DNA of 64,000 nt from Chitinophaga fulva (GCF_012927205.1 NZ_JABBGC010000001.1:2542810-2606809), one strand, 5' to 3'; positions 51,871-60,750 are shown, counted from the stretch's first letter. Made by a program: numbers and translations. Notes: generated from the sequence alone by a model not told the origin.

Positions 51871-52395
51871 ATGCAAGTATTAAACAAGCAGGAGAGAACA
51901 GCTTCCTTCCTATGGTTCCTGTTATTTTTTGTGGTCACGGTAGCACTGTTTGTGCTGGCCATCTTTTTTAATTATCAGGTGCCATCAAGGGAGAATGCTT
52001 CCCTTCGCAAGGAGTTGACCGCTTTCCGCCAGGAGCAGGCATTTCAGGCGGAGTTCCTGCAGAAGCTGGATAAGGTGAAACATAACCTCGACTCCATCAA
52101 TCTCCCTAACCAGAACGCCAATTATATGGACCAGGTCATTGCCGGTTCACTGGCAGAAATGCGTAATTCCATTCCAAAAGATGTGGTAACACATTATGCT
52201 TTGTATGATAACATCGTACAGGCCTGCCTGTCATTACAGCAAACCAAGCAGCAACTGCGTGAGTTACAGAATGCACAGCAGAATATCGCGGGACTGAAAG
52301 AACAGGTGCTGGACCTCACCAGTAAGCTGGAAAGCAAAAGCAGGGACCTTGATAACTGCCGCCAGATGATGCTGCTTAATAGCCGCGCCCACTAA
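51871..52395 (+). CDS. tssO: T6SS subtype-iii membrane protein TssO
   Basis: 174 residues. One N-terminal membrane segment (about 14-33, LWFLLFFVVTVALFVLAIFF) is followed by a long helical, coiled-coil region with a Leu/Gln-rich heptad pattern (LQQTKQQLRELQNAQQNIAGLKEQVLDLTSKLESKSRDL). The start MQVLNKQERTASFLWFLLFF is typical of TssO. It probably spans the inner membrane with the coil in the periplasm, as part of the TssN-R envelope complex. A 159-base spacer separates it from tssK. Confidence 0.82.
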   Translation: MQVLNKQERTASFLWFLLFFVVTVALFVLAIFFNYQVPSRENASLRKELTAFRQEQAFQAEFLQKLDKVKHNLDSINLPNQNANYMDQVIAGSLAEMRNSIPKDVVTHYALYDNIVQACLSLQQTKQQLRELQNAQQNIAGLKEQVLDLTSKLESKSRDLDNCRQMMLLNSRAH

Positions 52396-52461
52396 CGATG
52401 CCGGATGTACTGTTATTGGTATAAAAAAATTGTTAACGCTGAAAAAAAGTAGTTAGGATAA

Positions 52462-52492
52462 TTGACGGAAATAAAAAAAATATTTATTTTTG
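52462..52492 (+). promoter_or_regulatory. promoter of the second hcp
   Basis: TTG at 52462-52464 and TATTTTTG at 52485-52492 are 20 bases apart, a good Bacteroidota promoter. It gives a leader of about 60 bases before the ATG at 52558. An ATTGTTAACGCT motif lies just upstream at 52429-52440. Confidence 0.7.
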
Positions 52493-52557
52493 AGGTTCAT
52501 ACTTTTTCCTTTTTAATAGGTATTTTTCTTTATTGTAACCTTAAAAATTAACCCGAC

Positions 52558-52944
52558 ATGTCCTTCAAGTCAATTTTCACAGTTAATGGAGAGAACTACA
52601 ATGTTCAACACGTCTCCTACGACCTCAGCCAGGAAACAGATGCAACAGGGCGCCCTTCAGCGATCACTCGCGGCGGCCGCATCAGAATGACCGTAGAGTC
52701 TACTGGCAAAACAGAACTCTTTGAGTGGATGGTAAACAATTTCGAAAGAAAAGACGGTACCGTTACATTCTACAAAAGAGACACTGATTCCAAACTGAAA
52801 ACGTTGGAATTTAAAGAAGGTTACCTGGTTAAGTTTGAAGAGTCTTTCGACTACGAAAACAAAAACCCGATGGTTATCACCTTCACCATTTCCGCCCGTG
52901 AAATTAGCATGGGTAATGCAAAACATGTTAATGAATGGGTGTGA
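52558..52944 (+). CDS. tssD: T6SS tube protein Hcp (TssD), copy 2
   Basis: 128 residues. FKSIFTVNGENYNVQHVSYDLSQETDATGRPSA, RGGRIRMTVEST and the C-terminal PMVITFTISAREISMGNAKHVNEWV match the Bacteroidota Hcp family. It has its own strong promoter and a terminator 30 bases after the stop, as expected for the abundant structural tube protein that needs more copies than the rest of the apparatus. Copy 1 at 37461 is linked to vgrG and is probably specialised. Confidence 0.93.
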   Translation: MSFKSIFTVNGENYNVQHVSYDLSQETDATGRPSAITRGGRIRMTVESTGKTELFEWMVNNFERKDGTVTFYKRDTDSKLKTLEFKEGYLVKFEESFDYENKNPMVITFTISAREISMGNAKHVNEWV

Positions 52945-52973
52945 TAAACTCCAGACATTATTGAATTAGCAGG

Positions 52974-52997
52974 AGGGGCTTTCTTAGGAAAGCCCCT
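52974..52997 (+). terminator. terminator after the second hcp
   Basis: Perfect 10-bp stem (52974-52983 with 52988-52997) with a TTAG loop and a T-rich tail, 30 bases after the hcp stop codon. Confidence 0.9.
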
Positions 52998-53662
52998 TTA
53001 TATTTGGGGTAAAGTTATCTTGTGATGGGGTGTATGACCTTGTTGGTAAACATAGACTGCCGTTAGGTTGCAGCAGACAGGTGAGTGTGCCGCCTATAGG
53101 TATTATGGTTAATAATACTGCGGATGTGTGACAGTTTGCACGCACATCCGGTCTATATGACGCTGCTGGCAGCATATCGCGACATCGGTGTCTCCATTGG
53201 TTGTAATGTGCCCTATTGATAATTAGAATGAGAATGAGCGCAGTGTTTTTTTGCCGGATATGAGCATTACTGACAGCAGGGTAGCGTGTCTTTATAAGCC
53301 CTTGTTATGTATTTTCTGCTTCATTGCGGTAACTGCAACATGTACGCAGCTAATCTGTAGGTTTTGCTATGCCTGATTGATATTGGTCTCTATTCGCTCA
53401 AATATTTGAGTCGTGTTGTTGTTATGCAGGGTGATTAGTTTAGCGGAATCGGTTTTTATAAAAAGGAAATGATACCGTCATCAATAGCATCTAGGTTAAT
53501 TGGTAACAGAAGTAGATAAAACGTTTTCGATGGTATGTTTTGTTTTCGTATAGCCGATCGTGATAGTGCTGATGTGTTGTTTGTCCGCCGGCCGTTTGTT
53601 GGCGAATGTCATGGGTTTGGGAGAAGTTAGTAAAGAAGTGTAATAATTGAGTATATTTCTGC
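52998..53662. other. 665-base spacer without a recognised gene
   Basis: Short open frames exist on both strands, but none shows a plausible start, codon pattern or protein-like composition. No tRNA, repeat or clear promoter was identified. It marks the right boundary of the T6SS locus. Confidence 0.5.
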
Positions 53663-54118
53663 ATGACCAACACACCACTAACAGAAAAGGATATCCTGGA
53701 TTTATTGCACCAGTTTGAATCGTGTACGCTGCCTAAGCCTGCATGGACGCATGAGGCGCATCTCATTGTGGCTATTGCATACAACCTGCTGTACGGAAAA
53801 ACAGCGGCACTGGATAGGGCAAGGAAAAACATCAGCCGGTACAACGAAGCGGTAGGTACTCCCAATACAGACCATAGCGGCTATCATGAAACGATTACCT
53901 GCTTCTGGATTTGGCTGGCAGACTGCTTTTTACAGACACAGGAAGATAAATCAATACCGGTTGTATATGATGCGTTTATACGTTCACGTTATACAGATAA
54001 ACAACTGCCGCTACGCTACTATAGTGCTGTACTGCTTTTCTCAACAACGGCGAGAAGAGCCCTGGTAGAACCTGATATATCTCCCCTTAATATGGCGAAC
54101 ATAGCCGCAGAAAAATAG
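53663..54118 (+). CDS. hypothetical protein
   Basis: 151 residues, cytoplasmic and mainly helical, with WTHEAHLIVAIAYNLLYG, a HSGYHETITCFWIW segment and a closing LPLRYYSAVLLFSTTARRALVEPD. The His and Glu in WTHEAHL and HETITCFW could be ligands or simply structural. It looks like a widespread unannotated family of about 150 residues; I cannot name it. Single gene after the T6SS locus. Confidence 0.6.
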   Translation: MTNTPLTEKDILDLLHQFESCTLPKPAWTHEAHLIVAIAYNLLYGKTAALDRARKNISRYNEAVGTPNTDHSGYHETITCFWIWLADCFLQTQEDKSIPVVYDAFIRSRYTDKQLPLRYYSAVLLFSTTARRALVEPDISPLNMANIAAEK

Positions 54119-54364
54119 GAGCAGGTATGGATCACCGTTATAATACTTAAAATGTTGTATAGTCTGTAATTGCCTGCTGAAGCCTGTTTGAGGGAGTCGG
54201 TTTGGAGGGTGAATGCCCCAATGTGTGTATGTGTTAACCCGATATTACACATGGGCAGATGTGCCTTTTGAGTCTATAACTACTCTGAAATACAAGCGTT
54301 TAGGTATTTCGGTAATGACTTTGGTATGTCAATTGCAAAATGTCAGGTAACCAAAACTGATGTT

Positions 54365-54742
54365 ATGAAGTCAATGCTTAAAATTGTTGGCCTACTGCTG
54401 TTAGCCGTTTTTTTGTTTGCCTCCTGTAGCAAAAATACTGATCCTGCTGATGTAGATATTTTTGCAGGAACGTTTAGAGGAAAGGTGAGTTACAGAGATG
54501 GGGAAAAAAATATTACTCAGGACAATGGAAGTATTTTTGTAACAAAGGTGGGTACACGTTATGATTTCAGGTTCTCTGATGCCATTCCTGATCTTACCGG
54601 CGTTGAATTTGAGAGAAAAGATGATAATACCATGGTGAATATAGGCTCCTCCGGAACAGGTGTCATCACCATTAATAAAGACAAACTGGTGATTGGATTT
54701 ACGAGAAACAACCAGGTATGGGGAGCAGATTGTTCGAGATAG
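54365..54742 (+). CDS. small lipoprotein, unknown function
   Basis: 125 residues with the start placed at 54365 (MKSMLKIVGLLLLAVFLFASCSK), where a lipoprotein signal with lipobox FASC appears; the frame runs 39 bases further upstream but that adds only a polar extension. The mature part has beta strands (IFAGTFRGKVSYRDG, GVITINKDKLVIGFTRN) like small calycin or lipocalin-like Bacteroidota lipoproteins. A shared terminator (54765-54799) separates it from the convergent lipoprotein gene. Confidence 0.65.
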   Translation: MKSMLKIVGLLLLAVFLFASCSKNTDPADVDIFAGTFRGKVSYRDGEKNITQDNGSIFVTKVGTRYDFRFSDAIPDLTGVEFERKDDNTMVNIGSSGTGVITINKDKLVIGFTRNNQVWGADCSR

Positions 54743-54764
54743 GTTTCCGCATAATAGTCAACAA

Positions 54765-54799
54765 AAAGCAGCCGGCTAATTAATATGGCCGGCTGCTTT
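54765..54799. terminator. bidirectional terminator between two lipoprotein genes
   Basis: Perfect 12-bp stem (54765-54776 with 54788-54799) with an 11-base loop, followed by CCTTTTTAA on the + strand and T-rich sequence on the - strand. Confidence 0.88.
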
Positions 54800-54831
54800 C
54801 CTTTTTAATCATATAGTTTCCTATAGCATCA

Positions 54832-55278
54832 TTATTTAGGTCTGTTAACAAGTACTGCGTGTACGAGGTAGCCTTCGACGCCAGGAATCGGATAGAAATC
54901 TTTTCCTGTGGCAGATGTGTCTTCGTATTTGGTTTTAATACTCAGGATAAAGTCACCGGATGTCAGGTTTTTGGCTTTCAGCCAAGCTCCGAAGCCTCGT
55001 TCAATATACACTGTTTTGGTAAATGTGCCCTTGCCACTGATTATCCATTCTTTGTCTTCTGTACCGCGGGATCCCGGCTGCTCCTGATGCATATCGCTGT
55101 AATGGATGCTGGAAAATGGGGCGTCAGTGAATGATTGGATTTGATAGGTGACGGCTACCATTTCAGGTTTGGGTGCTTGTTCTGCGGGTGCTGCTGGCGG
55201 CGGTACCGGCGCTACTTTGTCATTTTTTTTGCATGCCATTGTCAGTGCCATTGCTGACAGAAATAAATACTTTTTCAT
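54832..55278 (-). CDS. lipoprotein, unknown function
   Basis: 148 residues. Lipoprotein signal MKKYLFLSAMALTMACKK (lipobox TMAC), then a Pro/Ala-rich linker (PVPPPAAPAEQAPKPE) and a domain of about 100 residues with strands (VAVTYQIQSFTDAP, FTKTVYIERGFGAWLKAKNLTSGDFILSIKTKYED). The domain resembles the PLAT/beta-sandwich type of small secreted proteins but I cannot name the family. Convergent with the lipoprotein gene at 54365. Confidence 0.6.
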   Translation of the reverse strand: MKKYLFLSAMALTMACKKNDKVAPVPPPAAPAEQAPKPEMVAVTYQIQSFTDAPFSSIHYSDMHQEQPGSRGTEDKEWIISGKGTFTKTVYIERGFGAWLKAKNLTSGDFILSIKTKYEDTSATGKDFYPIPGVEGYLVHAVLVNRPK

Positions 55279-55410
55279 GGTTTCTCGTGTTGTGATGTTA
55301 ATTTGGTTGTGCTGGTTATCTCACCGAAAGTATGCCAGAACAGCACGAGCTTTTCATGTAGGGCGGTTAAATCTGAAACTGGATAAGATGCTATCGAATG
55401 TAATGACAAA

Positions 55411-55448
55411 AAGGAAGGCTTCAGATTATATTACCTGAAGCCTTCCTT
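55411..55448 (-). terminator. terminator of the DUF1349 gene
   Basis: Perfect 14-bp stem (55411-55424 with 55435-55448), 10-base loop, followed on the minus strand by TTTTTGTC, 7 bases after the stop codon at 55455. Confidence 0.9.
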
Positions 55449-55454
55449 TACTTG

Positions 55455-56108
55455 TTATTTCTCTGCGTTTTTCTGCAGCCAGTTTAATCTTCGCTGATCG
55501 GGGAGGTGCGTGACGCTAAAGTTTTCAAACTTCGCCAGGAACCCTTTGCCATCCGGAGATGCAGCCATTAAGCCGATCATTACGGGATGATTGTCTTTTA
55601 ACGGTGCATTGCGGGTCATCACATAGTTCTTGTCATCGTAAGAGTAATAGATCTCTACGGCATCCAGTTTTCTGATAGCTTTTATCCAGATGAAAGGCGG
55701 TGTTTTATCCAGTGGCAGCACGCTCCAGTCACTGGTTTGGTTGGTGACTACCGTGCTCACGTTAAACTTACCGTCATAGAACTCAACACCTGTTTTGATA
55801 TAATGTTCCTGGTCAATCCTGATCATCATGCCCATCTGATCAAACCGTGCTTTATAGTCGCCGGTCAACTTTACCTTCGCTTCAAACTCACCTCCATAAG
55901 TCGCATAATAAAAAGGGGCATCATCTACCGTAAAACCATAATGTGAGATACGCCAGTAATCCGTTTGGGGGGTAACAAACATGGACAGGGCATTTTGTTT
56001 TATTTCCCATTTGGCCGGCTCATTAAACCACTGCATCTTCTCCAGTGATTGTGCTGAAAGCGTGTGCAGCACAGACATCATCCATACGCTCAGAATTAGT
56101 TTCTTCAT
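55455..56108 (-). CDS. exported DUF1349 beta-sandwich protein
   Basis: 217 residues. Signal peptide 1-19 (LHTLSAQS). The mature part has the DUF1349 pattern: KMQWFNEPAKWEIKQNALSM, TDYWRISHYGFTVDDAPFYY, VKLTGDYKARFDQMGMMIRIDQEHYIKTGVEFYDG, SVVTNQTSDWSVLP. This is a concanavalin-like fold found in many carbohydrate-related proteins, though no catalytic residue is evident. Single gene, divergent from the LuxR-type regulator. Confidence 0.82.
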   Translation of the reverse strand: MKKLILSVWMMSVLHTLSAQSLEKMQWFNEPAKWEIKQNALSMFVTPQTDYWRISHYGFTVDDAPFYYATYGGEFEAKVKLTGDYKARFDQMGMMIRIDQEHYIKTGVEFYDGKFNVSTVVTNQTSDWSVLPLDKTPPFIWIKAIRKLDAVEIYYSYDDKNYVMTRNAPLKDNHPVMIGLMAASPDGKGFLAKFENFSVTHLPDQRRLNWLQKNAEK

Positions 56109-56231
56109 ACTTTATTACAATTTGAATCGGTTTCCGCTTATAGCAATTAATCATGTATATGATATAGCTCCGCAAAGGTAAATTCCTGTAAATGAATGGA
56201 CAATGGTTAAAAATAACCATATTTGCTTATC

Positions 56232-56996
56232 ATGAACATCCTGGACTCGCTTAATGATTATTTACTGCTGCAAAATTTTGATGACAGCGATGCGTCCGTG
56301 AAACTCTCCCGGTCGCAAATGATTGCACAGGTGTATGCGCAAATGGAAAATTCCATTAGTGTTTTAAGTGACCTGAAGCGTAATAAAAGTTATATCTATA
56401 CCGGCGGAGCTGCTACAACACTTGGCATTGAAGGTTCAACAGTTATGAAAGAAATCGGGTCCATCTGGGAAGAGGAGATTCTCCGGAAAATAAAGGCAGA
56501 AGACCTGATAGAAAAGTACGCGTTGGAGCTGCGTTTTTTCCACTTGCTGAAAAGCCTTCCGGTAGCGGAGCGATCAGATTATCAACTGGTGAGCAATATC
56601 CGTATGCTGGACAAACGCAACACTTATGTAGCGGTAAAACACCGTATGTTTTATATTCAGAGCACAGCAGATGGCAGCATCTGGCTGGCATTGTGCCTAT
56701 ATAACCTTTCGTTTGAAGCCAATGGGGTGGAGGCTTACCGGGGAACAATCGTCAATACCAAAACCGGAGAGACGATTGGAGATGATGGGTACCAGGTGGA
56801 TGATATCCTGACCAGCCGCGAGAAAGATGTACTGCTGCTGATCAAAAAAGGGAAAAAGAGCAAGGAAATTGCGGCGCAGCTTTCCATCAGCGTTAATACG
56901 GTACACCGCCACCGGCAGAATATCCTGGAGAAACTTCATGTGACCAATTCCATGGAAGCCTGCAGGATGGCGGAGTCGCTAAAGCTGATAAGTTAA
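56232..56996 (+). CDS. LuxR-family transcriptional regulator
   Basis: 254 residues with the start at 56232 (MNILDSLNDYL); an in-frame ATG at 56223 is possible. The C-terminal GerE helix-turn-helix is clear (TSREKDVLLLIKKGKKSKEIAAQLSISVNTVHRHRQNILEKL). The N-terminal ~180 residues form a ligand-binding or PAS-like domain (LELRFFHLLKSLPVAERSDYQLVSNIRMLDKRNTYVAVKHRMFYIQS) and lack a receiver Asp, so it is not a response regulator. It is typical of Bacteroidota regulators of this kind. Targets unknown; the divergent DUF1349 gene is a candidate. Confidence 0.85.
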   Translation: MNILDSLNDYLLLQNFDDSDASVKLSRSQMIAQVYAQMENSISVLSDLKRNKSYIYTGGAATTLGIEGSTVMKEIGSIWEEEILRKIKAEDLIEKYALELRFFHLLKSLPVAERSDYQLVSNIRMLDKRNTYVAVKHRMFYIQSTADGSIWLALCLYNLSFEANGVEAYRGTIVNTKTGETIGDDGYQVDDILTSREKDVLLLIKKGKKSKEIAAQLSISVNTVHRHRQNILEKLHVTNSMEACRMAESLKLIS

Positions 56997-57001
56997 CGAG
57001 C

Positions 57002-57661
57002 CTATTCTTTAGCCAATATGGGAATGTCTTTTGCCTCAATGGTGTGTGTGGAGTAGCCGTTGAACGTAACATTGATCATCGCTTTACCCACTTCTTCCAG
57101 TGTAAGGAAATAGTAAGGGAAAATAACCCTGAACACGTACATGAAACTAAATATCTTATAAATAGGTTTGAGGTTTTTGGCGCCCTTCGTGGCTTTCATA
57201 AATGCCGGACGGAAATTGTACACCGCTTTGAACGGAAGTTTGGTCAGGTCATTTTCTGTTTTCCCTTTGACCCGTGCCCACATTATTTTTCCTTTTTCAG
57301 AACTGTCAGTGCCCGCACCAGACACATAACAGAAGGTCATGCCGGGATTAACAGCGGCTAGGCTGCGGGCGAAATTCAGGGTCAGCGTATAGGTGACCGC
57401 GTAGTAAGCCTCTTCCTTCATGCCAACAGACGAAACACCCAGACAGAAGTAACAGGCGTCGTATCCTTTTAGCTGGTCCACGATGGGGGATATATCGCTG
57501 AAATTGTTATGAAGAATTTCTGTCACCTTGGGATGAACCACCCCCGAAGGTTTGCGGTTGAGCAGCAGAATTTTCTCTACTTTGGGATTGGCGATGCATT
57601 CCTGCATCACACCTTCTCCCACCATACCGGTGGCGCCGGTTATTATTACTTTCAGTTTCAT
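57002..57661 (-). CDS. NAD(P)-binding protein, atypical SDR (NAD-epimerase-like)
   Basis: 219 residues. The Rossmann N-terminus VIITGATGMVGEGVMQECI carries the GxxGxxG pattern (GATGMVG). The middle segment is CYFCLGVSSVGMKEEAYYAVTYTLTLNFARSL and the C-terminal KGAKNLKPIYKIFSF belongs to the atypical SDR group that includes HTATIP2-like proteins. Function in bacteria is unclear. It is the third gene after the antiporter and the hydrolase on the same strand, 12 bases after the hydrolase, so all three form an operon. Confidence 0.82.
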   Translation of the reverse strand: MKLKVIITGATGMVGEGVMQECIANPKVEKILLLNRKPSGVVHPKVTEILHNNFSDISPIVDQLKGYDACYFCLGVSSVGMKEEAYYAVTYTLTLNFARSLAAVNPGMTFCYVSGAGTDSSEKGKIMWARVKGKTENDLTKLPFKAVYNFRPAFMKATKGAKNLKPIYKIFSFMYVFRVIFPYYFLTLEEVGKAMINVTFNGYSTHTIEAKDIPILAKE

Positions 57662-57673
57662 AGCTGACAGTTG

Positions 57674-58717
57674 TTATTTGTGTGATAATTTCTCCCACCA
57701 TTTTTCCCAGACTTTACCAGGATGATCGAGGTCTACTTTTTCTCCGATTAGCGGCGTGGTGACAGGTATATGGGCAGCTTCCGCCAGCAGGGTTACCTGG
57801 TGAAGAGGCTCGTACCATGGATGCTGCGCCAGTTTGAATTTGGAATTGTGTACCGGCATAAAGGCCGCTGCTTTCAGTTCCCGGGCCTCTTTGACCACTT
57901 CATCCGGAAGGGAGTGGATATAAGGCCACCGCTCATTGTATTGTCCGCATTCCAGTATGGCCAGATCGAAGGGGCCAAAGCGTTCCCCGATTTCTTTGAA
58001 TTGGGGGCCGTAGCCGCTGTCGCCGCCGAGAAAAAGCTTTTTAGTGGGTGTTTGCAGCACGTAGGATGTCCACAGAGAGATGTTCCTGTTGAAAAGCCTG
58101 CCGGAAAAATGTCTCGCTGGCATCAGGGTTACCTGGAAGCCTTCGAATGGCGTAACGCTATCGTACCAGTTTTTTTCTGTTAGTTTATTTTTGTTCCAGC
58201 CCCAGTATTCAAAGTGTTGCGCTACACCGAGTCCGCAAATCACTTTTTTTACTTTCGGCTGTAGTAGTTGTATTGTCTGATAATCCAGATGGTCCCAATG
58301 GTCATGGGAAATCAGTAACAGGTCTATGTCGGGCAGGTCTTCCACCTGGTAGTGATTGGCGCCGGGGAAGGCTTTTACAGATCCCCGTACCGGTGATGCG
58401 TTACCGCTGAAAACAGGATCTACCAGTAATTTCTTTCCATCTACCTGAATAAAATACGAGCTATGTCCAAACCAGACCAGCACATTTTCTTCCGGGCGCA
58501 GTTGTTTTAAATCTGTATTGATAAAAGGGATGGGCGATGTTGGCGTGGTGTCAGTATGTTTGCCAAAGAAATGCCAGAGCACTTTCAACATATTTTGTCC
58601 CTCTACCAGTGCCGGTGTGGGGATCTGGTTTTGGAACTGCCCGTTTTTATAATTGGAAAGGGTGTTGAAATATGCTTTCCGGTGAGTGTCTGGCGCCTGG
58701 CCATATTTTTTCTTCAT
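57674..58717 (-). CDS. metallo-beta-lactamase-fold hydrolase (NAPE-PLD/UlaG-like)
   Basis: 347 residues. The metal-binding motif HxHxDH is in LLISHDHWDHLDYQT, with further ligands in LMPARHFSGRLFNRN and GGDSGYGP and the late MPVHNSKFKLAQHPW. The DTTPTSPIPFINTDLKQLRPEENVLVWFGHSSYFIQVDGKKLLVDPVF layout is that of the N-acyl-phosphatidylethanolamine phospholipase D-like group. Substrate unknown. Its start overlaps the antiporter stop by one base (TAATG), indicating translational coupling. Confidence 0.88.
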   Translation of the reverse strand: MKKKYGQAPDTHRKAYFNTLSNYKNGQFQNQIPTPALVEGQNMLKVLWHFFGKHTDTTPTSPIPFINTDLKQLRPEENVLVWFGHSSYFIQVDGKKLLVDPVFSGNASPVRGSVKAFPGANHYQVEDLPDIDLLLISHDHWDHLDYQTIQLLQPKVKKVICGLGVAQHFEYWGWNKNKLTEKNWYDSVTPFEGFQVTLMPARHFSGRLFNRNISLWTSYVLQTPTKKLFLGGDSGYGPQFKEIGERFGPFDLAILECGQYNERWPYIHSLPDEVVKEARELKAAAFMPVHNSKFKLAQHPWYEPLHQVTLLAEAAHIPVTTPLIGEKVDLDHPGKVWEKWWEKLSHK

Positions 58718-60294
58718 TAATCCAGTTTTAGTTTTTCTTCTTCCAGATCGATGTGATGCAGGAATTTCCTGATAATCTCTTCATCTATCTGTTCTTCTGT
58801 CTTATTCTTGTTTAACAGGAATTTGCGCTGTTGTTCAAGAATATTTTTATAGATCGATTTGACGTTTTCCGGGAGGACCACTGTTCTGTTGAACTGTAGC
58901 TGGTTTTGCCATTGAAGCGCCTGTTGTTGCAGATGGAGGTTCTGTTCCATATCTGCCGGGTGATGTTCCTGCAAGTAGGTCAGCGATGCACGGGCCAGTT
59001 CTTCCCGGATCATGATTTCTGTTTCGTCTTCCGGCAGGTGATCGTGAAAATCCGGGAGCTTTACTTTCCTGATCAGTATGGGGAGTGTTAATCCCTGCAG
59101 GACCAGCGTCACCAGGATGACGACAAATGTGATGTACAATATCAGGTTGCGTTGGGGGAAGAGGACGCCGTTGTCGAATGCTACCGGAATGGATAGTGCG
59201 GCAGCAAGGGACACCACGCCCCGCATGCCGGTCCACCCCAGGAGCAACGGTGCTTTGAAGCCGGGGTTCCTGTCTGCCACGGTAATGAAGCGGCCGGCTA
59301 TCACCGTGGTGACAGCCGCTCCGTAACCCGCCAGCATTCTGCCTATGATCAGGGTTGCCGTGATTAACAGTCCGTAGCCGGTGGCCTGGTAGAAGCTGAT
59401 GCCTTCCGCTCTCAGGCCTGCCGTTATTTCGGGAAGGTCCAGGCCGATGAGGATAAATACCAGTCCGTTCAACAGGAATACCAGGCTTTGCCAGACACTT
59501 TCGCCTCTTAGACGTGACGCCCCGCTTAGGAAACGGTGACGGTGATAGGAGAGGAAAAGGCCACCACTGACTACTGCCAGTACACCCGAAGCGTGGGCTG
59601 CTTCTGCGCCGATGTACATGGCGTACGGTGTTACGAAAGTGAGGATGATGTCCATGTTCACATCAGTGGGAAGCCATTTATGGAATTTGATAAAAACTAA
59701 TCCTATCAGCAGGCCGATGGCAACGCCGCCGGCTATCATCCATACAAAACTGAGGGCCGCTTCATGCAGTACGAACTGGCCGGTAGCCACGGCCACCATG
59801 GCAAACCGCATAATGATCAGAGAAGAGGCGTCGTTGAGCAGGCTTTCCCCTTCCAGTATAGAGGCCATTCTTTTGGGTACTTTGACGAATTTCAGGATAG
59901 CGCTGGCGCTCACCGCATCCGGCGGAGAAACGATGCCTCCCAGCAGGAAGCCCAGTGCCAGCGAGAATCCGGGGATAAAAGCGTTAGACACTAATGCAAC
60001 CGAAATGGCCGTGAGGAAAACCACCACAAAAGCAAAACTGCCAATGATCCTCCGCCAGTGCCATAGCTCTTTCCATGAGTTGGCCCAGGCGGCTTCATAC
60101 AGCAGCGGAGGAAGGAAGATAATGAAAATCAGTTCAGGGTCTATTTTAAGGACCGGGATACCGGGGATGAAACTGATCGCGAGCCCTGCCAGTACCAGCA
60201 GTACAGGATAGGCCACTTTGATCCGGTTGCCCAGCATGATTAATAACACTATCAGAACGATAACGGCCAGATAAAAGGGGAAATGTTCGAGCAT
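58717..60294 (-). CDS. Na+/H+ antiporter (NhaP/CPA1 type)
   Basis: 525 residues. About 11-12 hydrophobic segments occupy residues 1-400. CPA1 features include FLPPLLYEAAW, LLGGIVSPPDAVSASAILK (the Asp in the ion site, SPPDAV), EGESLLNDASSLI (ND motif) and GWTGMRGVVSLAAALSIPV. A cytoplasmic C-terminal tail of about 120 charged residues ends in KFLHHIDLEEEKLKLD. It exchanges Na+ or K+ for H+ across the inner membrane. First gene of the three-gene operon. Confidence 0.92.
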   Translation of the reverse strand: MLEHFPFYLAVIVLIVLLIMLGNRIKVAYPVLLVLAGLAISFIPGIPVLKIDPELIFIIFLPPLLYEAAWANSWKELWHWRRIIGSFAFVVVFLTAISVALVSNAFIPGFSLALGFLLGGIVSPPDAVSASAILKFVKVPKRMASILEGESLLNDASSLIIMRFAMVAVATGQFVLHEAALSFVWMIAGGVAIGLLIGLVFIKFHKWLPTDVNMDIILTFVTPYAMYIGAEAAHASGVLAVVSGGLFLSYHRHRFLSGASRLRGESVWQSLVFLLNGLVFILIGLDLPEITAGLRAEGISFYQATGYGLLITATLIIGRMLAGYGAAVTTVIAGRFITVADRNPGFKAPLLLGWTGMRGVVSLAAALSIPVAFDNGVLFPQRNLILYITFVVILVTLVLQGLTLPILIRKVKLPDFHDHLPEDETEIMIREELARASLTYLQEHHPADMEQNLHLQQQALQWQNQLQFNRTVVLPENVKSIYKNILEQQRKFLLNKNKTEEQIDEEIIRKFLHHIDLEEEKLKLD

Positions 60295-60413
60295 GCGGCG
60301 TTTATAGTTAAAAGTTGATTAAAGCACTCTCCGGATTAGGATTACATATTTTAAATTTAGTACTTTAAATCGTTTCTGATAGTGATTATTTAATGCTATT
60401 GTTCATCAAAAAT

Positions 60414-60446
60414 GTCCTTAACCTGATGATGTACCAGGTTAAGGAC
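60414..60446 (-). terminator. hairpin upstream of the antiporter gene
   Basis: Perfect 12-bp stem (60414-60425 with 60435-60446) with a 9-base loop; the minus strand continues with ATTTTTGATG, so it could end a minus-strand transcript. Confidence 0.65.
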
Positions 60447-60461
60447 GAATAAGGGAGCTAA

Positions 60462-60611
60462 ATATTTTCTTTAAAGACTTTCCCTGTTGCATATGAGAAG
60501 GGAAACGCTGATAATTGTGAATTGCTGATTTCTCCACTGGATTTTGAGGACTTTAATCTTCCTTATCCGGATAGTCTTGAGTGGGTCAGGAATTATTTTT
60601 ATCGTTATTGA
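60462..60611 (+). pseudogene. possible coding remnant, about 49 residues
   Basis: This frame is open for 49 codons, has protein-like composition (AYEKGNADNCELLISPLDF, LPYPDSLEWVRNYFYRY) and ends in TGA at 60609-60611, but has no ATG or GTG start. It may be the 3' end of a degraded gene. No similarity to a known family is recognised. Confidence 0.3.
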
Positions 60612-60750
60612 CAGCTGATTTTACTTTTCACCACCAAGGGCCGGCATAAGCCGGCCCTTAGATTTCCGGAGAAACCTTAGTATATATTGTAACTGATGAA
60701 AATGCCGTGTATACATGACAGTTACCCTATCATGCCTGCTGCCTGTTGGG
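60612..60750 (-). terminator. GC-rich hairpin after the M57 gene
   Basis: Stem 60636-60645 with 60650-60659 (perfect 10 bp, ATAA loop) lies in the spacer downstream of the M57 gene on the minus strand. No strong T-run follows, so its terminator role is probable rather than sure. Confidence 0.6.

Noticed and set aside
33069..52944. Extracellular contractile injection system (phage-tail-like) instead of T6SS
   Set aside because: TssF, TssG, TssK, TssN, TssO and ClpV are all present, which marks a membrane-anchored T6SS-iii.
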